The translations under genes were made by a program, and so were the position numbers. Positions 12,501 through 21,286 of a DNA stretch of 60,000 bases are shown here, piece after piece (the first letter of the stretch is position 1; the number at the start of each line of letters is the position of its first letter). Below the pieces are notes generated by a model, which saw nothing but the letters and a program-made list of their open reading frames with translations, was not told where the DNA came from and made no database searches. The DNA is from Hydractinia symbiolongicarpus (Eukaryota; Cnidaria; Hydrozoa; Anthoathecata; Hydractiniidae), in contig NC_079881.1 of NCBI RefSeq assembly GCF_029227915.1, positions 6,140,001-6,200,000 on the forward strand, given 5' to 3'.

Positions 12501-15500
12501 CCATCCTTGCTTTCTATCAATTCCATCATGCTATAAAAAAATTGAGGAATGTCATTTCTATATGCCTTGCTAGCTTTATATTTTTTTTTTGTTATAACAA
12601 AATAAACCTTTGTTTATATTATTAAGTTACCTCAACCGATGTTGTTGCCATTATTTCCAGCCTTATTGTCAAACTATAATCATATAAAGTTTGAATGATT
12701 TTTTTTATATACTTACTTCTATTTCCAAAGCTATCAAATCCCCTATATCTGGAGATCTTATGGAAAACGATTCACTCGATGCTTTTTTAAACATAAATGC
12801 ACCAGGCGTTTCAACGTCCATGTTTATGTCATCTTCATCAGGCTTTTTTGTTAGTTGTTGTTTTGTGATTTTACCTTTAGTACCACGAAGTTGAACAAAA
12901 ACCTAGAAATCAGATAGAACTTATATGATAAAACATCAGTAAATTAATTAATTTTATGATAAAATTAAACACAATAACAAAACACAGAGCATATCTTTTA
13001 ATACACAACTTTTAGCAATCACTGTTGTTTTATTTTTACATTCAGCAAATGTAAAAGCGTGACTTTCATGTTAAAGCACTGTTGAGAATAACTTAAAGCA
13101 GTTCTAAAATGCTCTAAAAAATAATACATAACAAATCACAACATTGAACAGCAACAATTCCTTTATAAGAATCCTTCAAAAAATATTTTTTAACAAAAAA
13201 AAAAACCATGTGAAGCACAGAATGTTTTTAAAATACTTTGTTGATTATTCTTATTATAATTATATTTACATATTACCCTTGCATCTGTGTTTGCATTCTT
13301 ACGATCTCCAGTTATAACAGTGATGTTGTATATGATTCTTGAAGCTAGAAATTGAATAAGAGACTTATAGTATTAAACTTTTTTCAGCTTTCTCAGATTA
13401 TGAAATTTACTGCTGGTGCCATGTAGTCCATTATTTTGAAAACAAAAGAGGTTCTAGGTGTACAAATTTAAAAATATTTTTCTTAAATTATAAAAGTATT
13501 CCCAATATAGGCGTGGATACTTCACCCAACCTAAATTTGTCTTGACTGTGCACATATTAAAAAATAATAATACTTTCAATGCAGATATAAAATAAAAGGA
13601 AAAAAATCTAACCTTTCTCTCTTTGCTTCTTTTTCTAAACAGAATTTAGTTTAGGTTATATTACAATACTTTACTTATACCCTATACAAAAGTATATGTT
13701 TTATATACACACCTTTGTATTGTTTCCATCAGATAAACGTGGTTTTACCCCCATCTTTCTTGCAAAGTAAGCTCCTAAATGTGGATCCTCCAAAGAATTA
13801 TATTCTGGCGCTGTTAGTACTTTTCCATTTACAACTTTAGGTTGATCCCAAATTTTTGGACCAGCATTGATCCTTGGTGCAAATGGTGCCCTCTTACTAA
13901 GCCGTGTTTCTGAAGATTGGTGATTAAGCGAAACATGGAATTTCTTCATGGGGACAGTTTTTGGAGCATTTGGATTTACCCAAGGTGGTGCACTACCTGG
14001 AAATAAAAAGATTGTATAACATCAGCTACATGTTTTTTAGATAATTTTGATCTTTTTGTAAAAGTTTTTATTTCAAGGTAAAAATCTGTTTCTTTATTTA
14101 CATCTGGTGCACAAAATAATATTTTCAAATCTGGTAACCATCCTACAAAAAATTTAGAAGGGTCTTGTCTTGCGAAATCCAAACTTTTTCTCTAACAGTA
14201 CTTTCACTAATATATAGTTTTATTTATTAAGCTATTTTGCAAATATGCATAATTTATAATAATTTTGCCAACCAAAATCTTGGTGGATGAATTTTTATAC
14301 ATAATACCTCACCTATGTATGTTCTACTGAAATGTCAGGATTTTTTCATGGCGTTTTTACTACCTCTAACCATAGTAAAAATTCAACCTGGAAATTGAGT
14401 TCTAAACTCAATCTTATAAAATAAAAAATATTTGAGGTAAAAAATCCTGGTTTGACTCAATTCTTAAATTAAAAAGTCTGTAAATGCAGAAAAATAAAAG
14501 AGTAAACAGGTGATGTACTATGAACTTGTGAAAAAATCTAAATAAACAAAGAGGATTAAAAATATATGTTGATCCCTCTTTCGTACGAGGTTGTGAAAAA
14601 CCATTTAAGTGCGTAAAAAAATTGATTTGATGTTTGTTACATATTCGATTACAAGATTGCAACATCGTTTTAATTTGAAATATTGGTAATATATTTTGTT
14701 ATCACTTATTTCAACATGGGAAAATCTCAGGATTAAAATTAAATTTCTCGAGAAAAATGTAGAGAAGTTGAAAAACAACAACCCTACACATTTGATGTTA
14801 TGTTGAATGATTGGATGGCACATTGAAGTGCAACACTCATCCTGATTGATGAATTTAATCTCAACCTCATTGAGAAAGCGGTTAAACCAAGAAAACCTAT
14901 CAAATTGCATTTAAATTTTCAAGTTTCTCAGAAATTTGACTGATCAAGACTACCCAGAAACAATAAGTATATGGTTGAAAGCGGACAGCACAAAAACAAA
15001 TCAACGAAGAGTATCAAAAAAGGTAAAGGACAATTGAACATTATATTTGTGAACTACTTTTTTCTTTGTAAATAATAACACTTTCATTCATGCTGTACCT
15101 TGTTCTCTCCTCACTCTCCCACCCTGGTCAAAGAATCATTGCCCTGAACTTTTTTTCTGAATAGTGAACTTATGCACCTTTGCTCACAATACATTTGACA
15201 AAGTACATTAACAAAAAGGTAGGTGAATGGGACTTGTACTTTATGGAAAATTATGCAAACACAGTTGGAAACCTCAGAAGCGCTTGAGTTTAAGCACGAG
15301 GTATGTTACAGAAAATGCATGTGTGGCTGCCATGATCTACAATGCAAAGTGTCTGGAGAGGCTGTTTTAGCCAATCCGGGAATTCTGAGAGACTCTAAAC
15401 TTAATCTTACAGTAAAAACGGTAGTAGCATTAAATCCTGGAATAATCCCTGAATAAATAACCTACGATTTGGACTAGCTGTTAGTGGACGTTTGCGTGTT

Positions 15501-15592
15501 GCAGTACTTGAATTGTATTTTACACCAGCTGTTGTTGGTCTATTAAGTAAGTGGTCATCCTTCAAAAGAGATTTCATTCCATATGAATCCAT
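350..15592 (-). CDS. LOXHD1: LOXHD1-like multi-PLAT protein, 5' part (26 coding exons; gene continues past the left edge)
   Basis: LOXHD1 is a cytoplasmic protein built of tandem PLAT (lipoxygenase homology) beta-sandwich domains; in vertebrates it sits along hair-cell stereocilia and is needed for hearing. Here 26 exons, joined by splice sites with closing phases, give 1277 codons: an N-terminal non-PLAT tail, eight full PLAT repeats and the start of a ninth. Exons, 5' to 3': 15592-15466, 13996-13713, 13634-13613, 13344-13277, 12902-12717, 12530-12353, 11082-10968, 10820-10740, 9592-9544, 9360-9225, 8855-8711, 8423-8321, 7808-7679, 7570-7308, 7052-6917, 6740-6493, 6374-6242, 5876-5722, 5138-4984, 4600-4524, 4340-4147, 3556-3364, 2860-2700, 2477-2391, 1922-1673, 504-350. 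Repeat hallmarks are [27 protein letters not shown] and CNRWLA-DEDDG-I-RE. The last exon ends in phase 0 at a GT donor, so more exons lie outside. From memory, human LOXHD1 has 15 PLAT domains. Confidence 0.93.
1673..2860 (-). CDS. LOXHD1: LOXHD1 exons 23-25: PLAT repeat 8 with a basic/acidic insert
   Basis: Exons 2860-2700, 2477-2391 and 1922-1673, about residues 1060-1225. The repeat starts [20 protein letters not shown] and continues [27 protein letters not shown] and [18 protein letters not shown]. Between WFLDK and CNRW lies a charged insert of about 45 residues: a lysine-rich block ([18 protein letters not shown]) followed by a Glu/Asp run. Human PLAT 7 carries a longer insert of the same kind at the same place (from memory), so the insert is probably ancestral. 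Confidence 0.92.
3364..4340 (-). CDS. LOXHD1: LOXHD1 exons 21-22: PLAT repeat 7 (with a GC-AG intron)
   Basis: Exons 4340-4147 and 3556-3364, about residues 931-1059. Motifs: [46 protein letters not shown] and [18 protein letters not shown]. Exon 21 ends AAG before GCAAGT, a GC donor. The alignment with human ([13 protein letters not shown] against NIGNINRLVIGHD as remembered) has no gap at this junction, which supports it. Confidence 0.9.
4524..5876 (-). CDS. LOXHD1: LOXHD1 exons 18-20: PLAT repeat 6
   Basis: Exons 5876-5722, 5138-4984 and 4600-4524, about residues 802-930. Motifs: [41 protein letters not shown] and [17 protein letters not shown]. The CNRW codon for Arg is split across the exon 19/20 junction. 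Its first exon ends in the FERKQ motif, giving a different intron pattern from repeats 4 and 5. Confidence 0.92.
6242..6740 (-). CDS. LOXHD1: LOXHD1 exons 16-17: PLAT repeat 5
   Basis: Exons 6740-6493 and 6374-6242, about residues 675-801. Motifs: [51 protein letters not shown] and [18 protein letters not shown]. The DWHLEK and GEDDGQ pattern fits human PLAT 4 as remembered. This is the most compact repeat unit, about 500 bp including its single intron. Confidence 0.92.
6917..7570 (-). CDS. LOXHD1: LOXHD1 exons 14-15: PLAT repeat 4
   Basis: Exons 7570-7308 and 7052-6917, about residues 542-674. Motifs: [47 protein letters not shown] and [18 protein letters not shown]. The pattern NSGK, RGRTDIF and TGIEQTF resembles the third human PLAT domain as I remember it, which offsets the numbering of the two proteins by one. 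The first half is one unbroken exon, with no intron in the FERG region. Confidence 0.92.
7679..8855 (-). CDS. LOXHD1: LOXHD1 exons 11-13: PLAT repeat 3
   Basis: Exons 8855-8711, 8423-8321 and 7808-7679, about residues 416-541. Motifs: [41 protein letters not shown] and [17 protein letters not shown]. The acidic SEDDG cluster is complete. It starts after a phase-1 intron and ends at the next phase-1 intron. Confidence 0.92.
9225..11082 (-). CDS. LOXHD1: LOXHD1 exons 7-10: PLAT repeat 2
   Basis: Exons 11082-10968, 10820-10740, 9592-9544 and 9360-9225, about residues 289-415. Motifs: [47 protein letters not shown] and [16 protein letters not shown]. The CNNWLSK segment matches the first human PLAT domain as I remember it. 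A 1.1-kb intron between exons 8 and 9 carries an inverted-repeat element (9773-10227). Confidence 0.9.
9773..10227. mobile_element. MITE-like element, family 1 copy 1 (455 bp)
   Basis: The two ends are imperfect inverted repeats of about 55 bp: CCCAAGGTA at the left with an inner block GTCGGTTAACAA, mirrored by TTGTTAACCAACG and TACCTTGGG at the right. There is no coding capacity. A related copy lies in opposite orientation at 27491-27950; blocks such as GCCAAAATGACACT and TTTGCTCGTCCCA are shared. It lies in the intron between LOXHD1 exons 8 and 9. No clear target duplication is seen, so the superfamily is open. Confidence 0.7.
11596..12031 (+). mobile_element. 5'-truncated LINE copy (3' end of the RT ORF)
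   Basis: About 436 bp nearly identical to the 3' end of the LINE at 55559-58327, in the opposite genome orientation. It encodes the LINE C-terminus from [17 protein letters not shown] to THASMENGR and stop, then GCCGAGAATGATGATG and a GAT-repeat tail. In the part compared I found one synonymous difference (ACT against ACA). The 7-mer ATGTTTA flanks both ends (11589-11595 and 12032-12038) and looks like the target-site duplication. It lies in the LOXHD1 intron between exons 6 and 7, antisense to the gene. The open frame is a fragment, not a gene. Confidence 0.92.
12353..13344 (-). CDS. LOXHD1: LOXHD1 exons 4-6: PLAT repeat 1 (divergent)
   Basis: Exons 13344-13277, 12902-12717 and 12530-12353, about residues 145-288. 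The repeat begins [21 protein letters not shown] and ends [19 protein letters not shown]. It is the most divergent repeat: the usual [10 protein letters not shown] reads [10 protein letters not shown], it has an acidic DEDD stretch in the NFERG region, and the calcium-side acidic cluster DEDDG is changed to YESDC. It lacks the intron found after the WFLxK motif in most other repeats. Human PLAT 1 (as I remember it) resembles repeat 2 here better, so this repeat may have no human counterpart. Confidence 0.85.
13613..15592 (-). CDS. LOXHD1: LOXHD1 exons 1-3: start codon and N-terminal non-PLAT tail
   Basis: Exon 1 (15592-15466) starts with ATG and opens [13 protein letters not shown]; its donor reads GTAGGT. 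Exon 2 (13996-13713) is rich in Pro, Lys and Asn and includes [15 protein letters not shown]. Exon 3 (13634-13613) is only 22 nt and codes for a basic KKKQREK linker into the first PLAT repeat. Together they encode about 144 residues without a recognisable fold, with no signal peptide or membrane segment, as expected for a cytoplasmic protein. The start is the first ATG after the acceptor-like TTTTTGTAG near 15638, so a further 5' non-coding exon is possible. Exon 3 is the least certain: it rests on its splice sites and on joining the frames of exons 2 and 4. Confidence 0.75.
13997..14182 (-). pseudogene. Possible PD-(D/E)XK nuclease fragment inside LOXHD1 intron 2 region
   Basis: A 68-codon open frame ends near the acceptor of LOXHD1 exon 2. 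It contains [15 protein letters not shown] and [18 protein letters not shown] followed by a YFQV..H helix is the pattern of YqaJ-like PD-(D/E)XK nucleases, so this could be a relic of a transposon nuclease. It has no start or acceptor of its own that I can support and the match is short. Chance similarity is a real alternative. Confidence 0.25.
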
Positions 15593-18500
15593 CGCATATA
15601 TTGAAGGTGTATGAATGGTGGGTTATCTACTACAACTACAAAAATAATATAACATTAACAAGAAATAACAAGCACACAAATTTTAAAGTTAAGCAAAACA
15701 ACGACAAAATATCCATATTGAAATGTAAAATGTAATCATCAACACTTGACTAGATCTTTTAGTTTTATGATGTATATACCTGAGAAGTAAATAAGTAACC
15801 AAATGCAAAAGACATAATAAAATTAATTCATGCAAAAAAAGCTGCAAAATTGCCAGATCAGCTAAAATTCAATATTGCCCATAAAATAAAAGGAATATAT
15901 AGGTAAAACTTGACAGAGATGGGATAAGGTTGAGAAGAAATCATTTAAAGGACAGAATTAGGAAAAAAGAAACAACAACTAAGGTTATACATTTCTGCCT
16001 TTTTCTGTATACATATATAACATATATGACATAAATAATTCCATGGTTTTTTGGGCGACATTTTCCATCAAATTGGTACCCTCGTTTCATATCGTGTGAG
16101 AAAGCCACTAAGAAACTACACTGAGCTATCAAGTCAAACAAAAACAAACTAAAAATTTGTTGCTTTGCATGTGCTCAGGCTGCGCTGTACAAAAGCTGGG
16201 AAATAAAAGGAAATATTTAATCAGATCTGGAAAGAGCAATTTTATGATTTCTTAAAGCTAAATAGAAGACTTTGGAACAGCACATGTGAGATGACTCACA
16301 TGAAATTATAACACATATATGCTTTAGTATATTTATATATGTAGTATGCATCTGGGGGTACCATGTTTGTTTATCCTCTTTGAGTATGGTCAGTGTGGAC
16401 AGGAAGTCTTGGCCCCAGCTGCTTTTTGTTCTCATGTTCTTTGTTTTGTTTTATGCTGCATCTCTCCCATTCTAATGTGGTTTAGGAATATGACTAATGT
16501 ATTGACCCCATATTTAAGAAACTTTGTACAGTATAAAAGAGTTGGTACCAATTGTGACACATAGAAGATATACATTTGAAATATACTTATTATCTGTTCA
16601 ATTTTATTGCACATGTGATAGAACTCACCTAACACACAAGCTAGCATATACAGTTATATACAGTTATACTATAATATACGGTTATAAAGTTTTCAATATA
16701 TGGTTTTTAATAAAAAAAAACAATAACACAGCATGGGTTTATTTCTATTTTTTCAATTCAATTCAATATGGGGAATTTTTTTTAAAAAATACTCCACTCA
16801 GAAGTAAAATTTAGCTCAATTAAATGTTGTAAGCAAACAGATAGAAAACAGAGAGAGTTTGTAATATATATCAAGCTTAAGTACAAATTTTTTGAAAAGA
16901 AAGTTATTCGTCAATTAAGCTAAATTTTAATCATCAAAACACAACAAACAACCAGCTTTTGAATCTAAGAAAAATGTGCTATAACCTTAGTCTTTATTTC
17001 TATAAAACATCACTGTTTTTAGTACTGTACTGTTCAAGATAACATTGCAGTGACAGAGCCAAGAAGAGCATCACATCATCACACCTAAAAACTATGACAG
17101 TCATTTCAAAGCTTTTAGGAGATCGTAAGAAGCTTCCTTAGCTGAGCTAAATGGGGGAGGGGATGATAGTTCCAAACTTAATGGACAAAATTTCCTTAAC
17201 AGGGCTTAGTTTTACCTTACAAAGACTTGCCTAAAAACAGTGATTGATTCATTCACCACACACACTCTCCCCTTGCATCTCCTGCTCTCCACTTACAATA
17301 AAAACAAAACGCAAAACGTAACTAGCTAATTGGCACTGTGAAATACAATAATTCCCTACTATAATTTAAAAAGAAAACATATACCACTAACTGCAATTCG
17401 CCCATAAAAACTCCTAGATTATGTGGCTACCAACTGTTTACTTGTATGGAAATAAAATGTTTATCGTTTCTAAGAACGCCATCATGAATCGAATAATTAT
17501 GTACAAGATAATAAATTGCAGAACACGAAAATATGTATTCATTCTCATTCACTTCTCTATATTTTCATATAAATTCTAAAAATAAAATAGTGTTCATTTA
17601 CCTTATAATTTATTTAACAATTTAAAAATTAATATTATTTAATATATTATTTCGATTAGCAGTCACGTAAACTTTTAAAATGGTTTCCGCTTGCAAGAAA
17701 GAAGCCCCCAGGGACAAAACTGACGTGTGAATTACTACTGTATCGATTTTTTTTATGTCCGAGCATTGATAAAAAAAACGGGCGTCAGGATTTGCGTATG
17801 GTGTCATTTTGAGAACTATACATACTGTGGGGGAATCAAAAGCCATACCAAGCAGTAAGAAACTTCTTTCGTAGAAATCGTTAGTTTTTTTTTTGTATCA
17901 AGAGACGAAACAAAGGTTGATGCACGGAAAAGATCACTGCTCCCCGAAAACTAGAAAAAAGGGAATGTATAAGCTCGACAAGCGTGAAATAAGAAAATAT
18001 TTGCACAGTGCTCTTACTTTCCTTTTGACTAGTCCTTATTAATTAACTTGCACAAAATTTCATGTCAAAGACTTGGGTCTGTTCTGCTTAATTTTTACTC
18101 AAAACTCTTGCACATAGATAACGCCGCCCGTAGCACAACTGGAAATTACCATCAGCGTCGGCATAATATTGACCAAATACTTTTTCTACGAGTATTTACT
18201 GATTCGAAAGTTTGGTATGCATGTATTATTACAAGCTCGTGAGCTTGTATTAAAACGCAAATGGAAATGAATGGAATTTTTTGCCTCTCGAGCACCGAAA
18301 CGGGAGTAGTCGTGTGTTCGAATCTCATCTTGGTAATTATTTTTACTTTTTTTCTAATTTTAGTTTTCAAAAAGATAAGTGTTCAAAAGCATTATTTAAC
18401 TGACTGGTAAAGTAAATGTGTTTCCACCAAAGTTTACAAAAGTGAATGTAGGTAGAACTAAGGTCACCCCAAATGTCTGGAAAGTAGTTTACGAAAAATA

Positions 18501-18616
18501 AAATTTCCACAACAATACGTAGGAGAGAAACAAAAACGCTGCACCATATCTATTTACTAAATATATCAATTTTACAAAATTTGGTTACAATTTAAGCAAA
18601 AGTTAAATTATAATGT

Positions 18617-18688
18617 AAATAATGACAAGAACGGAATCGGAAACACTCCGAAAGAACGTAAATTTTCCGATCCCGTTCTTGTTATTTG
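18617..18688. repeat. Imperfect palindrome (about 25-bp arms)
   Basis: Left arm 18617-18643 contains GACAAGAACGGAATCGGAAA; right arm 18663-18688 contains TTTTCCGATCCCGTTCTTGT. The arms pair with two or three mismatches around a loop of about 19 nt. It may be the core of a small inverted-repeat transposon. Confidence 0.55.
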
Positions 18689-18867
18689 CCTCCGCCCCAT
18701 AAGTGCACGGGATCTTTTTACCGAAGTTTGCTGGTTGCGAGTGTTGGTAATATATAATTTTTTAACTACAGCTATTTCCTTTTTCAAACAAGATTTAATC
18801 GTATATTATTTTTTTTATTTTGCTTTTTCTCACTGAGTAACTCTCTTATACCCCGTTCTTTTTTTGG

Positions 18868-19166
18868 TGGGTCTACTGAATTACTCAATTTCGCAAATTT
18901 TGGTGGGGCTTGTGGTTTTTCTTCTTCCTGTCAGTCAGTTTACCCCCGACTGACCAATTGAAAATTGAAATTTCAGGAAATTTTCCGTTTAAAGAGATCT
19001 CGCAAATCAATTTTGAAAAATAACTGCGCAGTGTGCAGAAAATATTATTGCCTATTTGAATAGCAAAATATGTCGTGTCTAACTTCGTAACAGAATCACA
19101 ATCTAATAGACAGCTTTTGTAAACTTTCTTTGCGAGGTTGTTTACGTATATAATACGTCTTGTTTC
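18868..19166 (-). repeat. Dispersed repeat, copy 1, with an open frame on the minus strand
   Basis: About 300 bp that recurs at 27187-27485 in the same orientation, with blocks such as TGTGGTTTTTCTTCTTCCTG and TCAATTTTGAAAAATAACTG. In this copy the minus strand is open over the whole repeat and beyond (18885-19364, 159 codons), with SYFSKLICEISLNGKFPE and GGKLTDRKKK. The second copy keeps these words only with frameshifts and stops. I take it to be the remnant of an unidentified transposon gene. Confidence 0.6.
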
Positions 19167-19576
19167 ATATAATTCGTTTTTTTCTCTAACCTTGTCCCCA
19201 GAGGTTCTTGCTTTTTTGGACGGAGGACCAGGATGTTTTGTTCCAAGTTGTGCGTTAATGTTAAAAAATAGGCTACTCAAACAATTAGTGAGCAGAGAGT
19301 GGCAGCAAACAATGTTCAGAACAAAAAAAATGGTATAGCAGTAACTCTCAGCTTTTCTATGCAAAAAAATTTAATATTTTCATCTATTTTATCGATAATT
19401 ATTTACAACAGAAATACTAGAAAAAATGGAAATCTATTAAAAAATAAATTTATTGAAATTTAAGGAATACTATCATTTTTTGTTTCTTTTTTGTTCTAGT
19501 GGCCCCCAGTGGAAACAATCCACTAACTATAGGTTTTTGTGATTTTCTGGGCTAACTACTTTAAATATTTATTATA

Positions 19577-19630
<54 letters not shown>
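19577..19630. repeat. ATT microsatellite
   Basis: An uninterrupted run of about 18 ATT trinucleotides, ending 22 bp before the TTAA-flanked element. Confidence 0.95.
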
Positions 19631-19651
19631 CTGACCTTTATTTAAAGTGAC

Positions 19652-20474
19652 TTAAGGTGGCAGTAACCCTTTTTTAGCTGTCTAAATAGCTGAATTATTT
19701 ACTTAGTGTTTTATTTATACCATTTTTTTTTACTATTTCCTGGAAATATAGGCCTTAATACATAATAAAATGATTTTAACTTAACACTAAAATTGCTTAG
19801 TCAGCAGAAATTTCTATTTAAAAATGTATCATAAACAAGAAAAAAATCGACTTTTACGAGCTCAAATTTTTACAATCTCACTATTTTTCATTAGCTTCCG
19901 TTTTTAAATGATCCTTGGGTTAACCCTATTAAACGGTGTGCGGATTTTTTTGTTTATTTTTATCTTTGTAACAATAGCCTTCTGTTTTTTTCAAAAGATT
20001 CTTTATTAGCATCCCCTGCTGCATCGAAAACTGTTAAAGGAAAATATTCCAAATAAAAAGATTTCCGCACACCCTAGCACGGCTGCATGGTTCACCAAGC
20101 ATGTCTGAAAATTTTAAACGAAAATGCTATCGAAAGTTAAAGCTCGTGCAGTGTAGCATAATAAAGATCGTCTTAAATTTCTACATAATGCGCGATCTTT
20201 GTTGTTATTAACGTTTCTCTTTAACAATTACGTCATTTCTTTCTGTACAATTTCGCAAGCGCGTTGAATTAAACTATATTCGGCAGATTTTATTTTAAAG
20301 AGGAATTGTTGAAGTTGAATATTTTTAGTGAAAGATAATAGTACTTTAGGCATAAAATCGTGACAAGTGTATTATAACAGAAGAAATATAGGTATATAGT
20401 CTGAAAAAACCTTTCGTAACTATAAAATGTATAAAAAAAAATTCCAATTTTTAAAAGGGTTACTGCCACCTTAA
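19652..20474. mobile_element. TTAA-flanked MITE, family 2 copy 1 (823 bp)
   Basis: The ends are perfect inverted repeats: TTAAGGTGGCAGTAACCC at the left and GGGTTACTGCCACCTTAA at the right, extended by a short T/A run. TTAA at both ends suits insertion at TTAA, as in piggyBac or Kolobok elements, although TTAA could also be part of the TIR. No transposase is present. A second copy with an eroded left end lies at 23744-24676. Confidence 0.85.
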
Positions 20475-20947
20475 CACTGCAAAATAGTGATAAGAACGAA
20501 AAACTACTAAAGAAACAACATTCATTACGTGGAATGAACAACAAATATATGTAAACATTAAATTTGACCTAAAAATTTTATAATAATTTACTCGAACCTG
20601 TGTACAAGAAAGAAGAATGTGCTTTTTAATCTGTGAAAAAACGTTACTATATACAAAAAAAAAAAAAAAAAGTTCAAATTTGACAATTTTAACGCAAAGT
20701 GAAGTCATGATGGACAATCTCCAGACATAGGAACAGAAACGGAACGTATAGTTTTTATCTGTAAAATGCAAATTAAGCTAAAAAATCTATAGCTACCAGT
20801 TATATAAAAAAAACTTTAAAATTAAATATTATAAAACAACTTCCACATTCAAAACGCACGTCGATGAATACAGTAAAAGGGTAACGTGGATCAGGATTAA
20901 CAGAAATAATTGATAACAGAAAAATAAATGGCTTGGGAACACCAGGG

Positions 20948-21172
20948 TAATTTCCACTGCTACAATGGAATCCACACAATTGTATTCGTGTACAATTTAT
21001 TGTACAGGTATAACCACGACACTATATATTGTGCATTGTGGCATTGCAGAATTACCAAAGAACGTTTGAACTACTTATAACCTTTTTGTGCGTATTTGTA
21101 CAATATTGAATATGAGTTCGTACAATTAATTGTACAATATTTCATACAACACATTACAGCAGTGGAAACTAC
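20948..21172. mobile_element. Small MITE downstream of SLC25A10 (about 225 bp)
   Basis: The ends are inverted repeats with the core GTAATTTCCACTGCT at the left and AGCAGTGGAAACTAC at the right; inner blocks GTACAATTTATTGTAC and GTACAATTAATTGTAC also mirror each other. It starts about 115 bp past the SLC25A10 stop codon. On the gene strand it supplies the first AATAAA seen after the stop (near 20996). Confidence 0.65.
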
Positions 21173-21286
21173 ACTTAAAATCCCATTGATTATCCAAAGG
21201 ACACAAGACGATGTGACATGTGACAAACGCTCTATAAGGCTTTCGTGTTGAATAGACGATTGTAAATCTATGTAACTCGTTCATAT

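Larger units (their letters stand above)
15593..21286. other. Intergenic region between LOXHD1 and SLC25A10
   Basis: No gene is supported. The short open frames at 15941-17846 lack splice context, conserved motifs and codon bias. Repeats inside are listed separately: a palindrome near 18617, a dispersed repeat at 18868, an ATT microsatellite and two inverted-repeat elements. The LOXHD1 promoter should lie at the left end; I cannot point to a core promoter motif. Confidence 0.5.

Noticed and set aside
15223-15456. 77-codon plus-strand frame over LOXHD1 intron 1
   Set aside because: Antisense to the gene, with no motif or start context.
18285-18345. tRNA-like sequence with B box GTGTTCGAATCTC
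   Set aside because: No A box at the right distance and no cloverleaf; at most a decayed SINE head.
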